A stretch of DNA of 64,000 nt from Diploscapter coronatus. Lineage: Eukaryota; Nematoda; Chromadorea; Rhabditida; Rhabditidae. Location: contig OZ038422.1 of NCBI GenBank assembly GCA_964036155.1, forward strand, positions 62,333,201 through 62,397,200, given 5' to 3'. The notes beneath the pieces are model-generated. The model did no database searches, was not told where the DNA came from, and saw only the letters and a list, made by a program, of their open reading frames with translations. The number at the start of each line of letters is the position of its first letter. Position 1 is the first letter of the stretch. The position numbers were made by a program, and so were the translations under genes. This document shows positions 13,520-23,018 of the stretch, piece by piece.

Positions 13520-14539
13520 AATAGCTTCGGAATTTAAAGCTATCCCCGCCATTTTGTAGAGAAATCTTAACTAAAACACTGAATACTGGTTCAAAATTGT
13601 AGTACTTACGAATATTTTTAATGTAAATTAGCAAATAGGAAATGCAAAAATTTTCACAATTCTCATGAGAAGTTAACTTGATTTGGAAGTTTTTGCACCT
13701 CTTGAAAGAATATGATTTTAACGGTTTACCTGTGCCTTGTGATTACGATATTATTGATATCGCAAAACCGAACTTTAGATTTTTAAATCTCAAGTAATTA
13801 TGACTAAAAAAGAGTTAGCGATATTTCCAATGTCTAAAATATTCGAAAATTTGAAATTTGTAGTTTGTGACATTCATAGACTTTCTATCAAAACCTCTGT
13901 GCAAAAGCATATCTTTCTAATTTAACGACGACTCTGTAGATTTCTTGCCAATACTTATGAAAAACTGCCCAAATGTGATTAATTCCTGCCACTTTAATAA
14001 GTTACTAATTTATTTTGTATCATGTCTTTCATAGATATTTCAAATTTGAGAGTTATACCATGAATAATGATGTCTTTTTAGACATAAAATTGTAAAAATG
14101 ATTGAATAAAATTTTAAAACTCGTATATGTTTGCATTATGTTTCCTAGGTAATTTTTATGGCTTCTTTCAAATAAACGTATGTCAAGCTTCTGCATGTTA
14201 CATCTGATCACTCGGAAGTTGAGATTTCGATTTCTATCTCTCATTATCAGGCTCAGAAAACTATTTGAGTCAAGTTTCAGCTCATAAGGTTCAGGCGGCA
14301 TCCAATTTTCAGAGCCTCATACCCAATGAACCTCCTCTTCATATATATTATTATTATTATTTCTAATTGGGTAAACTTTCTCTAAATATCTTGTAACCAA
14401 GCATAACTGAGATAGATATTTTTCGTCATTAGAAAGATGATATTATTTGAATTATCCTTGAGGATGACGGATTTTACAAATAATCTTTAAGGGCATATAC
14501 AAACTAACACAATTTTTCTCGGATAAATTTATTGGAATA
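13520..14539. other. spacer between convergent genes
   Basis: AT-rich 1-kb spacer between the 3' ends of the GILT-like and tectonic-like genes. It must contain both 3' UTRs. A short ATT repeat lies near 14345-14360. I see no gene in it. Confidence 0.6.
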
Positions 14540-16094
14540 TCATTTTCTGAAAGACAGTAAAAGCGAGATAACTATGCAAAAAATTCCGATAATAATTTGA
14601 GCCGTTCGTGAGAGTTCAACAAGATCATTTAGGGGATATAAAATCTCCAAAGGACAAGTCACTTCTGACGGACAATGGAAACGGCCTCTTTGAAGATCAA
14701 ATCTGTAAAATTTTCAACAATTTAAAAAAAAAAAAGAATGATCTTACCTCGATTTCTGATACTCTTCATCAGAAAAGTACGGCAGAAACAGTACATCTTT
14801 TTTTAACGTCAGAATTCGTGTAGAGATGTCTAAAGGCGTCCAGTGCATTCTAAATTTCACAGGTTTTTTTCCAGAGAAAAATGCTATTTACTGAATTCTA
14901 GCTCCGTTGATGAATCCAGAATGATGGGAAAACGATACGACCACTAGAGTTGGGACCATACAAGCAGTCGAATTTTCATCATCGATAGGTGGAAGTGACC
15001 TAAAGAGTTTTAGGTTAAAAATTTTAAGTCAAAATAAAAATTACCGTAAAATCATCGTGCTACAATCTTCACAGTTGCAAATCCTCGTAGAATTTAGATC
15101 GAGCAGATTTTGAAGAGTTTTTTGCATTTGGACGCAAAAGAGAAGATCATCGCTTGAAATTGTCTAGAAAAAGGCTGATCAAATAAGTGTCGGCTAAAAT
15201 TCTTACATCGGAAATTTCGAACAAACAGCTGGTAGATGAATTGTAGCCAAATCTGATTCGCTCCCCAGCATTTGTACTACAGTGACCATCTCTATCTAGA
15301 ATTTCATTTTGCAACTTCAGCAGAAACGAAAACTCATTTACGATTTCCTGGCAAGGTTAACGGAGAATCAGCGGTTATCAAAGAGCCAGCATTGTACGTA
15401 GAATTGCAACTATTTGACGATACGGGTGATTCGGGATAAATTATAAGTTTCTGGTGAACTTCACTGGAGATCTAAAATTTTATCACCATTTTAAAAGTTG
15501 GAATAATTTCACCGCAATATCTTCCAGAACAAAATGAATTGTTGATGAACGATTCTGCACCTCAACGACTACATTTTCACATCTGTTTCCATTTTTCCTA
15601 GGAAGATCACATCCAATCAACTTCTGGCCCTTTTCGCAAGAAGGTGAAAACGAATAGTTGACCGGAAGCCAAAAAGAGAAGGAGTATTGTGAACTAGCAT
15701 TGCATAAATTTTCTGTTAGTGCTGAGTAGCATTCGTTTTGGTTGTTTAGGTTTGCACATGACCAGGAAGTGTTTCTGAAATTTTCAAATTTTGACAAAGT
15801 ACAACTCTTTGCGTACCTTTGAGTTGAACCCGAGACAAAAAGTGGTTCAGAATATCGCGAAATTTGCGTCGGTAGCTTGGAAGTGCTATTTATGAGGTCT
15901 TCATAACGGCCGAAGAGATAAGTCGGGTATCCCCAAATTACTCGGTCAATATTAATTCTGAATCAGGACTTCAAAATTCAAACTCCAGTCTGGGCCTACC
16001 CAAACTCAAAGGGCCACTCCCATTCAGCCTCAACTTTTAAGGGAAGTAAGATAACTAGGACAATTATCGGCGTTAATTGCTCGAGACCTATCAT
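14540..16094 (-). CDS. tctn-1: tectonic-like ciliary transition-zone membrane protein
   Basis: Nine exons on the minus strand: 16094-16000, 15957-15817, 15774-15513, 15471-15342, 15295-15207, 15163-15045, 14999-14892, 14849-14748, 14702-14540 (402 aa). It has an N-terminal signal peptide (about residues 1-26), a Cys- and Asn-rich extracellular body and one C-terminal membrane segment near residues 382-399, so it is a type I membrane protein. The assignment rests on remembered family features: a Cys-x2-VVxEV strand, a DGHC-x-RFGY-x5-C block, and a WTPLDI stretch near the end. The N-terminal CxCD/CCCD cluster of vertebrate tectonics is not visible. Tectonics act with MKS-module proteins at the ciliary gate. 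An X-box-like site 55-67 bp upstream of the start fits a cilium gene. Otherwise it would be an unknown secreted Cys-rich membrane protein. The exon structure is firmer than the name. Confidence 0.62.
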
Positions 16095-16148
16095 AACTAT
16101 TAGGAAGGACCATTAGAAATCCGTGAACTCATCACATTTTCCAATTTA

Positions 16149-16161
16149 GTTGCCTAGCAAC
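16149..16161 (-). promoter_or_regulatory. X-box (RFX/DAF-19 site) upstream of tectonic-like gene
   Basis: GTTGCCTAGCAAC fits the RFX consensus GTNRCC(N0-3)RGYAAC with a one-base spacer. It lies 55-67 bp upstream of the tectonic-like start codon, the position typical of X-boxes of nematode cilium genes. C. elegans X-boxes usually have a two-base centre, so this is a slightly short variant. Confidence 0.6.
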
Positions 16162-16500
16162 TGGCCGATTTAGCGCATGCATAAAACCACCACGCTATCT
16201 TCAAACGCGCCCGACGTTTACAACGCGTTTCGCCAACGCAATGCGTCTGAATAAAAGCGCAAATGTGTTTTTCGAAAATTTCTCCTCTCATTTTTCGACT
16301 TTTTTCAATTTTTGTGATTTTTCTTGGTTCTCAGTTTTTCTTAGATCCATCTGGATCCCCCACATCAACGTAGTTCTGACCACTTAATTTAATTCAAGCC
16401 AAATCTGCCATTTGACTTTATCGATCGATTTTTTCGATTTTCCGCGTTTCGCTCGCAATTTGGTCGATTTTTTAAAAATGTATTTCATTTTCAGTCCAAA

Positions 16501-19106
16501 ATGTCAAATTCGACTTACGGGCCGCGCCCGCAAAAGTTCTCTTTGGACGATTCTGGGGAGAAGTACTACATCGGTAAAATCTCACTTGGAAAAAATTTGA
16601 TTTAAAAATCGCGATTTTAGGGTCGTTAAAATACGAAAAAAAAACCTCTCAAAATAAAATTAAGCAATTGTAAAATATCCAGTCTCCAAAAATTCTGAAA
16701 CATAAGTTCAAATATTGAAAGTTTTCCAGGCTCTGAAGTGGGTGCGTACCTGCGTCTGCACCGAGGCACGCTCTACAAGAAGTACCCGAATTTGTGGCGC
16801 AAAGTCGCGACCACCGAGGACAAGGAGAAGCTCAAGAAATTGGCCCTGTCAAACTCTTTCCTTCACACTAATATCATGTTGGTCAAAATCAATTTATTTA
16901 ATTTCAAGACAACTCCTAATATCAATGGTGACTTTTGAAGATAACTAAAATTTTGGTCCTCTGAATTTATCATCGGCTTTTTTAACGTGAGGGGGAGAAA
17001 TACGAAGAAAAGCTGATGATAAATCAAGACGGCGGCGGTGATAAACCCAGAGAACTAAACTTGAAGTAAAAATATTTGATTTTGAGAAAAGTAGAATATT
17101 TCAGGCTGATTCGCGCCCACGAAACCGAAGAGATATTTGCGGGGAACGATGAGAAGTACCGCGCCGCAGGCACTGCTTCAGTCGTGCCGAGGCCCGAGGG
17201 AACTAACAAATCGGCAAAACCTGCCGCAAATAACTGGATGGGACAGCAGGTGAAAAATGATTCTAAAAAGATGCAGAAAAAAAATATTTGCGAATACAAA
17301 GCTTCTAGCTTTTGCATATCTAAATTGAAATTTCTTTAAAAAAAGGAAACCTTTGAGAAAGCTTGAAACTAATAAAGGCTTCTTGTAAAAACCGCACACT
17401 TGTCAAATCTATATGACTATACAAGAAATAAGGGTAGGGGAAGGTAGACTGTTGATCTCAAAATGATGAGCAGATTATTTCTAAGAAAAAATTGGCCAAC
17501 CTACCGAGCCTCTACCCTTGTCCCTGTTTTGCTAGTGTGCGGCTTTTACAAGAGGCCATATTAAACTTTCTAAATTTTGTACATAAAACCTGAAAAGCTT
17601 GTTTTCAAACGACAACTCTGAAGTTGTACTTTAGTGAATTAAAAAAGCAATAGCTATTTATTTTCAGGTGACAAGCGGCTCACACCACCTGGAGTCCGTG
17701 CCGTGCTCGTGTCCGATCGCTCACGCGAGAGGTCGCGTTCGTCCCAGGGAGATGGCCTACAGTGCCGAGGATCTGGAACAGGCTAAGAGGTATTTTTCCT
17801 AAAAATGAAAAAAAAAACTCATTTTCTACAAAAATTTAGGGAAGAACTATATATATTTTTGAAACATTGATTTTCAGAGTGGCGGAAAACTCGGAAGTTC
17901 CTGAGGAGCTGATCCCGATTCGCCTGGACATGGAGTTGGACGGCATCAAGCTTCGCGACACCTTCTGCTACAACAAAAACGAGAAACTCATCACGCCGGA
18001 ACTCGTAGGGGAAAAATCATTATTTTCTTGAAAATTCGATATTTTGCAGATCGCCGAAACGATGTGCGAGGATTTGGATCTGCCGACGACGACTTTTCTG
18101 CCTGCAATCAGCTCGGCCATTCATAATCAGGTACAAAATCATTATCTTTGAAAAATGGACTTTCAAAATTTTAGAAGAAAACCGTGATATTAGAATATGT
18201 TAGAAAAATATCTCCTGAGTAAAAATTTCGCGAAAAATAACATGGAAATTTATCGATTTGTCTAAATTGCACTTTTCCAGTTGGATGCTGCAGCTGAGGC
18301 GCCACCCCTGGACTCCAATACCTCGGACCAAAGGGCTATCATGAAGCTCAACATCAACGTCGCCAACCAGAGTCTGGTTGATCAGTTCGAGTGAGTTTTA
18401 TAATTTTGAAAACATGGAATCTTTCGAAAAAAAAAATGACTCCAAATTTATTTGCAAGAGAAAAAATTTAGTATATCATTCAAAATCTAAACTGTAATGC
18501 ATCTTTTTTTTTTTTTTATTTTTAACGAAAAGCTATTCTTCTTCTTTAATTTGAAAGATTGATTTTCAAAGAAAAAATTCCAGATGGGACATGTCCGAGT
18601 CGAACAACTCGCCGGAGGAATTCGCTAGGAATTTGTGCAAGGAGCTGGGTCTGGGCGGAGAATTTGCCTCTGCAATCGCCTATTCCATCAGAGGTCAGCT
18701 GCTCTGGCATCAGCGAACATACGCCTTCTCCGAAAGCCCTCAACCCACCGTCGAGTGTCCGTACAGGTCAGACTTGAACTTTTTTTTTTCAAAATAAGAA
18801 ATAGAAGTGATCATTTTGACAAGAAAAGTCTCAAATGTTGAATAAAATTGAAATTTGAAAAAAAAAAAAAACCAGTTGACTTCGAAGACATTAAAAATAA
18901 ACTAAAGATTAAGAATCTCAGTTTTGATAAAGTTAAAAAAGAATAAAAATTTTAATTTAATTTTTTCCAGAAATCCCTCGGAAGCGGAAGCCTGGGGCCC
19001 ATTCCTGGAGACGCTGACGGACGCAGAGATCGAGAAGAAGATGCGCGACCAGGACAGAAATACGAGAAGAATGCGACGTCTCGTCGGGGGCGGATTCAAC
19101 TACTAA
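16501..19106 (+). CDS. snfc-5: SWI/SNF core subunit SNF5/SMARCB1
   Basis: Core subunit of the BAF/PBAF chromatin-remodelling complexes. Exons 16501-16573, 16730-16927, 17095-17249, 17668-17789, 17878-18004, 18050-18130, 18281-18390, 18584-18766 and 18971-19106 give about 394 aa. The N-terminal winged-helix segment reads [20 protein letters not shown]. The two SNF5 repeats follow: repeat 1 begins [11 protein letters not shown] and repeat 2 includes SLVDQFEWDMSE and [12 protein letters not shown]. The C-terminus carries [17 protein letters not shown], as in animal orthologues. TTTCAG at 16493-16494 gives a likely trans-splice site 6 bp before the ATG. The exon 2/3 join is the weak point: no GT-AG pair reproduces the family alignment, and the model given adds about 18 residues. 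It is the first gene of a probable four-gene operon. Confidence 0.92.
17377..17557. repeat. foldback repeat in snfc-5 intron 3
   Basis: The ends are inverted copies of each other for about 24 bp: GGCTTCTTGTAAAAACCGCA at the left matches the complement of the right end with two mismatches. Further symmetry (an AGGGTAGGGG-like block and its complement) lies inside. It has no coding capacity. The shape is that of a MITE or foldback element. Confidence 0.65.
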
Positions 19107-19494
19107 ACCTCTCCTTTCTTTTATTTTTCCCCGACTTGTAAATTGCACATCCGCCGGTGTCCGCATGAACGGGGGATAGTGCTTCGCTTCGAGAGATGAA
19201 AAGAAGACATGCTATTTTTCTCTTTCTCGAAAAGATACACCATCTCGCTTCTCGCAGTTAACCGCGCGACTCGAAAGTTGCAAGTCTACTCTCAAAATTT
19301 CCTGATACTCATTATTTATTCCTTTCTAATTTATCCCTTTTATTATTTTTGGTCGTGATTTTTTCGTTTTTATTCATTCTTTTTTCGTATAGCGTCCTGC
19401 CCTAGGATCATCCTGATATTTTTGTAAAAACTAGAAGAAACAGGCTGGTTGCTCGCGGCGTTCGCAAATTTTGTAATTTTTCAGTAAATTGAAG

Positions 19495-19500
19495 AATAAA
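19495..19500 (+). terminator. poly(A) signal of snfc-5
   Basis: AATAAA 66 bp before the rnp-4 start codon, at the end of the snfc-5 3' UTR. The tight spacing to the next gene suits an operon. Confidence 0.55.
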
Positions 19501-19565
19501 CCAAAAAATTTAGGTAATCGTTTGTTGGTTTCGGCTGCGGAAAACGCGAAAAACGAGACGATAAA

Positions 19566-20455
19566 ATGTCCGACGTCGACATGGAAACCGATGACATGCT
19601 CGCGGGAGTCAAGAGCAAGGTCTAAAGAAATTTAAAAATAGGATATTTTTACCGAAACTTTCAAGCCAAAAATTGAGAAGTTCACTTCTTAGAAGAGTTG
19701 TTTAAAAAATCTTGCAATTTGTATTTTTTCGAAAAAAAAAAACTTTCAAATTTTTCAGGGCCGTGGCGTGGGTCAGCAGCGCAACCGCGAGCGCATCGTG
19801 TACGACGTCGTAGAGGAGGGAACTGATGCTGGCTACGGAGATGCAGGCGCAGGTGCACCGCAGCGATCCGTCGAGGTAGGATAATTACTTGTTTTTTTTT
19901 AGGAAAAACAATGTTTGAACCCTTTATTTTAATTTCCATCTATCACATTCTTAAAAAGTAGTAAATTTGTTTATTATTTTGAGGAAAAATATCATGAACC
20001 TGAAAGCGTTTAGAAGTGAGTTGTGCAAATTTTAGGGCTGGATCGTGTTCGTGACGAACCTGCACGAGGAGGCCACGGAGGAGGACCTACAAGACAAGTT
20101 CGGCGAGTACGGTGCCATCAAAAATCTCCACCTGAACCTCGATCGCAGAACTGGATTCCTCAAGGGCTACGCCCTCATCGAGTACGAAACGCAACAGGTA
20201 TGCTTTTTTTTTCTTTTTTTTTTTTTTAAATTTTAAACCATTTTCTTCGAAATATATTTTTCATTTTGAATTTTAATTCTGTTCTTTAAAATGGACCTTC
20301 TATTCTTTTTTTCACTTTTCTAAATTTTCTTAATATTTTCGAATCAAAATTTCCAGGAGGCTTCGAAGGCGATCGAGAAAGTGGACGGCACGGAGCTACT
20401 CGGCCAGGATATCCACGTCTCCTGGTGCTTCGTCAAGCCCAACAAGAAGAAGTAG
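19566..20455 (+). CDS. rnp-4: Y14/RBM8A exon-junction-complex RNA-binding protein
   Basis: Y14 pairs with Mago nashi in the exon-junction complex deposited on spliced mRNA in the nucleus, influencing mRNA localisation and quality control. Exons 19566-19619, 19759-19875, 20036-20197 and 20357-20455 give 143 aa, short as expected. An acidic N-terminus is followed by a single RRM (about residues 58-135) with RNP2-like WIVFVTNL and RNP1-like KGYALIEY. The protein ends in a basic KPNKKK tail. The first donor (GTCTAAAG) is weak. It lies 459 bp after snfc-5 on the same strand and is the second gene of the probable operon. A long inverted repeat sits in its 3' UTR. Confidence 0.95.
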
Positions 20456-20552
20456 AAACGACCTTGGAAATGAAGGGATACTGTACCCTCAACACAACAA
20501 TTACAGTAATCCAAGGCATCTTTGAATCGCCATGTTATCTCGTTGAGAATTA

Positions 20553-20658
20553 ATGGAGTTATAAGTGGGCATTTATTATTTTTTTAAACTCGACTTTCTC
20601 TATTTTTATTTGAAGAATGTACTTTTCACTTGTTCTTCAAGCCCACTTATAACCCCAT
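20553..20658 (+). repeat. inverted repeat / hairpin in rnp-4 3' UTR
   Basis: Arms of 18 bp at 20553-20570 and 20641-20658 are inverted copies with one mismatch; the core GTTATAAGTGGGC is perfect. The 70-base loop contains a second 8-bp inverted pair (TTGAAGAA/TTCTTCAA), so the RNA could fold as a stem with an inner stem. It lies about 100 bp after the stop codon. Confidence 0.75.
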
Positions 20659-20803
20659 GAAATTTCGTTATTTATTACGTCCTATTTAGAAGGTTCACTT
20701 TTTTCTAAAGAAAAAGATGAACTTTTCAAGATCGATACTTTCACGTAACGCGTTTCCCTTCAAACGATAGTGTTCTCAAACCCTATTTATTTATTCTTTT
20801 TTA

Positions 20804-20809
20804 AATAAA
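20804..20809 (+). terminator. poly(A) signal of rnp-4
   Basis: AATAAA about 350 bp after the rnp-4 stop and about 460 bp before the prdx-3 start. Its position places the hairpin within the 3' UTR. Confidence 0.45.
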
Positions 20810-21270
20810 CACTCCAACGATTCCACGTTTTATCCCTTTTAAAACCGTAATTTCTTGAAATTTTAAGCTAGTTTTTCATCGAAAATCAGCAATATCTCGT
20901 TTTGATCTTCTAATTTTTACCTATTTTCGAAGTATCGTTGTTTTTATTTAATTTTTGCCTGCCTTGTTGTTAAAAAGGTGGTTCACTTCCTCATGTTATC
21001 TCCTCTTTTTGGAAATGTTTTAGTAAAGAAAAACCACGCAATTTTAAAAATTCATTTTAAAAGTCGCAGGTTCCGAAGGACCTAAGAAATATCTTACGAT
21101 TTCAAAATCTTTAATTTTTTCAAGAAAACATTGACTGGGTTCGTGAAAATCATTGAATCTTCAGCTTGAGCTTTTTCTAAATTTGGAGAGACCAAGCTAA
21201 AGATCGATATTTTTACTCCCAATCAAAAATGCTATGAATCAGCTTTATTATTTCAGCTTTTCTGTTCGCA

Positions 21271-22655
21271 ATGCTTCGCTCTGCCCTGCGCTCCCTGACC
21301 GCAGTCAGCAAATCGGCGGTCCGTGTTCAGACCGCGAATCTTTCCATGACCCGTCCCGTCGCTCACCACTGCGGCGATGAGAAGTGGCATGTAAGATTTT
21401 TATCTTAGAATTTTGAAAAAATCTAAAATGTTATATTTTCATGAAAAAGACTTTGTATTTTTTATTTTTTAAGCGGAAATTTTCTTACGAAAATAGCTCG
21501 ACTTTTTAAAAAGTGGAAAAAGTAGACAAATTTCAGTATTCGAAGGCGTTCATCGGTCAGCCGGCACCGGACTTCAAGACGCAAGCCGTAGTCGGCGACG
21601 AATTCGTCGAAGTCAAGCTCTCCGACTACAAGGGCAAATACCTCGTCGTTTTCTTCTATCCGTTGGATTTGTGAGTTTCTTTGCAATTATTTTTTAATCA
21701 AGATTTCCTAAATTATTATGAATTCAATTTTTTATTCGTTTAATACTATAAGTCAAACTACTAAAATATTCTGATTTTCTGAAATTAAATTTATAATTCT
21801 TCATAAATATGAATATTTTGATTTCTAACTTTCAATTTATTTTGTTTAAGATGACTAAAAATTTAGCACGTTCGTGTGCCCGACAGAGATCATCGCGTTT
21901 TCGGACCGTTTCAAGGAATTCAGCGCGCTCAACACCGAGGTTCTCGCCGTCTCCACTGACTCCGTCTTCTCGCATCTCGCCTGGATCAACACCGTAAGAT
22001 ATTGTTTTGTAGAAAAGAAACTGAGATTTTAAATTTGAGCCCCGCAAGGACGGTGGCCTGGGCGAGATGAACATCCCCGTGCTGTCGGACCTCAACCATC
22101 AGATCTCGCGGGACTACGGTGTGCTCAAGGATGATGCGGGCATCGCTTTCCGAGGTATTTTTGAAAATTACATGAAATATTCAGCGCGAGTTTTATTCGA
22201 TTAAAATTAAAAATTTGCAGGCCTGTTCATTATTGATCCGAAAGGCATTCTGCGCCAGATCACCGTCAACGATTTGCCGGTCGGTCGCTCGGTCGATGAG
22301 ACTCTGAGACTCGTCCAGGCATTCCAGTTCGTCGATAAGGTCCGTCAAATTCGAGAAAAATGCGAAACTAAGAAAAAAAAAAGCCATATTTCTATTTTCT
22401 TCTCCATACATATCTCGGAATTTGATTCCTTGAATTGACTGATTTCAGCACGGAGAAGTGTGCCCCGCTGGGTGGACCCCCGGCAAAGAAACCATCAAGC
22501 CTAGCGTCAAGAATAGCAAGGTTCATTTTTCCCTTTTAAAAGTTCTCTGAAATTAGATTTTTTAGAATAATGTATAAAAGTTGAAAATTAAAAAAAAAAA
22601 AAAAAAATAGAACTTCGAAAATCATTTTCAGGAATACTTCGGCAAGGTCAACTAA
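21271..22655 (+). CDS. prdx-3: mitochondrial typical 2-Cys peroxiredoxin
   Basis: Reduces H2O2 and other peroxides in the mitochondrial matrix using thioredoxin. Exons 21271-21390, 21537-21670, 21867-21993, 22040-22154, 22221-22339, 22449-22520 and 22632-22655 give 236 aa. The first 30 residues are basic, Ser/Thr-rich and lack acids, as expected for a mitochondrial presequence. The peroxidatic Cys is C89 in FTFVCPTE and the resolving Cys is C210 in GEVCPAGW. The GGLG motif and C-terminal YF motif typical of over-oxidation-sensitive eukaryotic peroxiredoxins are both present. The exon 4 acceptor ends in GAG rather than CAG. TTTCAG lies 14 bp before the ATG. Third gene of the probable operon. 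Confidence 0.96.
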
Positions 22656-22886
22656 ACGACTGTCTGAAATTCAGATGAAGAGTCCAAGTTGATAGCGAAC
22701 TGTAACAGAGCTATTTCTATACTGCATTCTATCCTTGTCATTATTTTTCTTATTGCGAAACAAATCGACATTTTATCCGTTATTTTAGCCGATTACGGGA
22801 AATTCTTTTAGAAAATAGGTAAAGAGTAGGTTCCAAGTGTTTTTATCCGCAAGCCTCGAGTTCCGTTGTAAGGAAGTAATTTAGTC

Positions 22887-23004
22887 AATAAAGATTTTAG
22901 CTGATTTTTTTTTATTTTTTAGAGAAGTTGTGGTGTTATTCCGAATGATATGGACTATTTTGATTTTCTCCAGATTTTATAGAAAAAAACATGAGTTGTT
23001 TCAG
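22887..23004 (+). promoter_or_regulatory. operon junction: poly(A) signal to trans-splice acceptor
   Basis: AATAAA (22887-22892) after prdx-3 is followed about 110 bp later by TTTCAG (23003-23004), 14 bp before the GPATCH1 start codon. That spacing matches SL2-type intercistronic regions in C. elegans operons. The leader used cannot be seen from DNA. Confidence 0.55.
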
Positions 23005-23018
23005 ATTTTCATGGAAAG

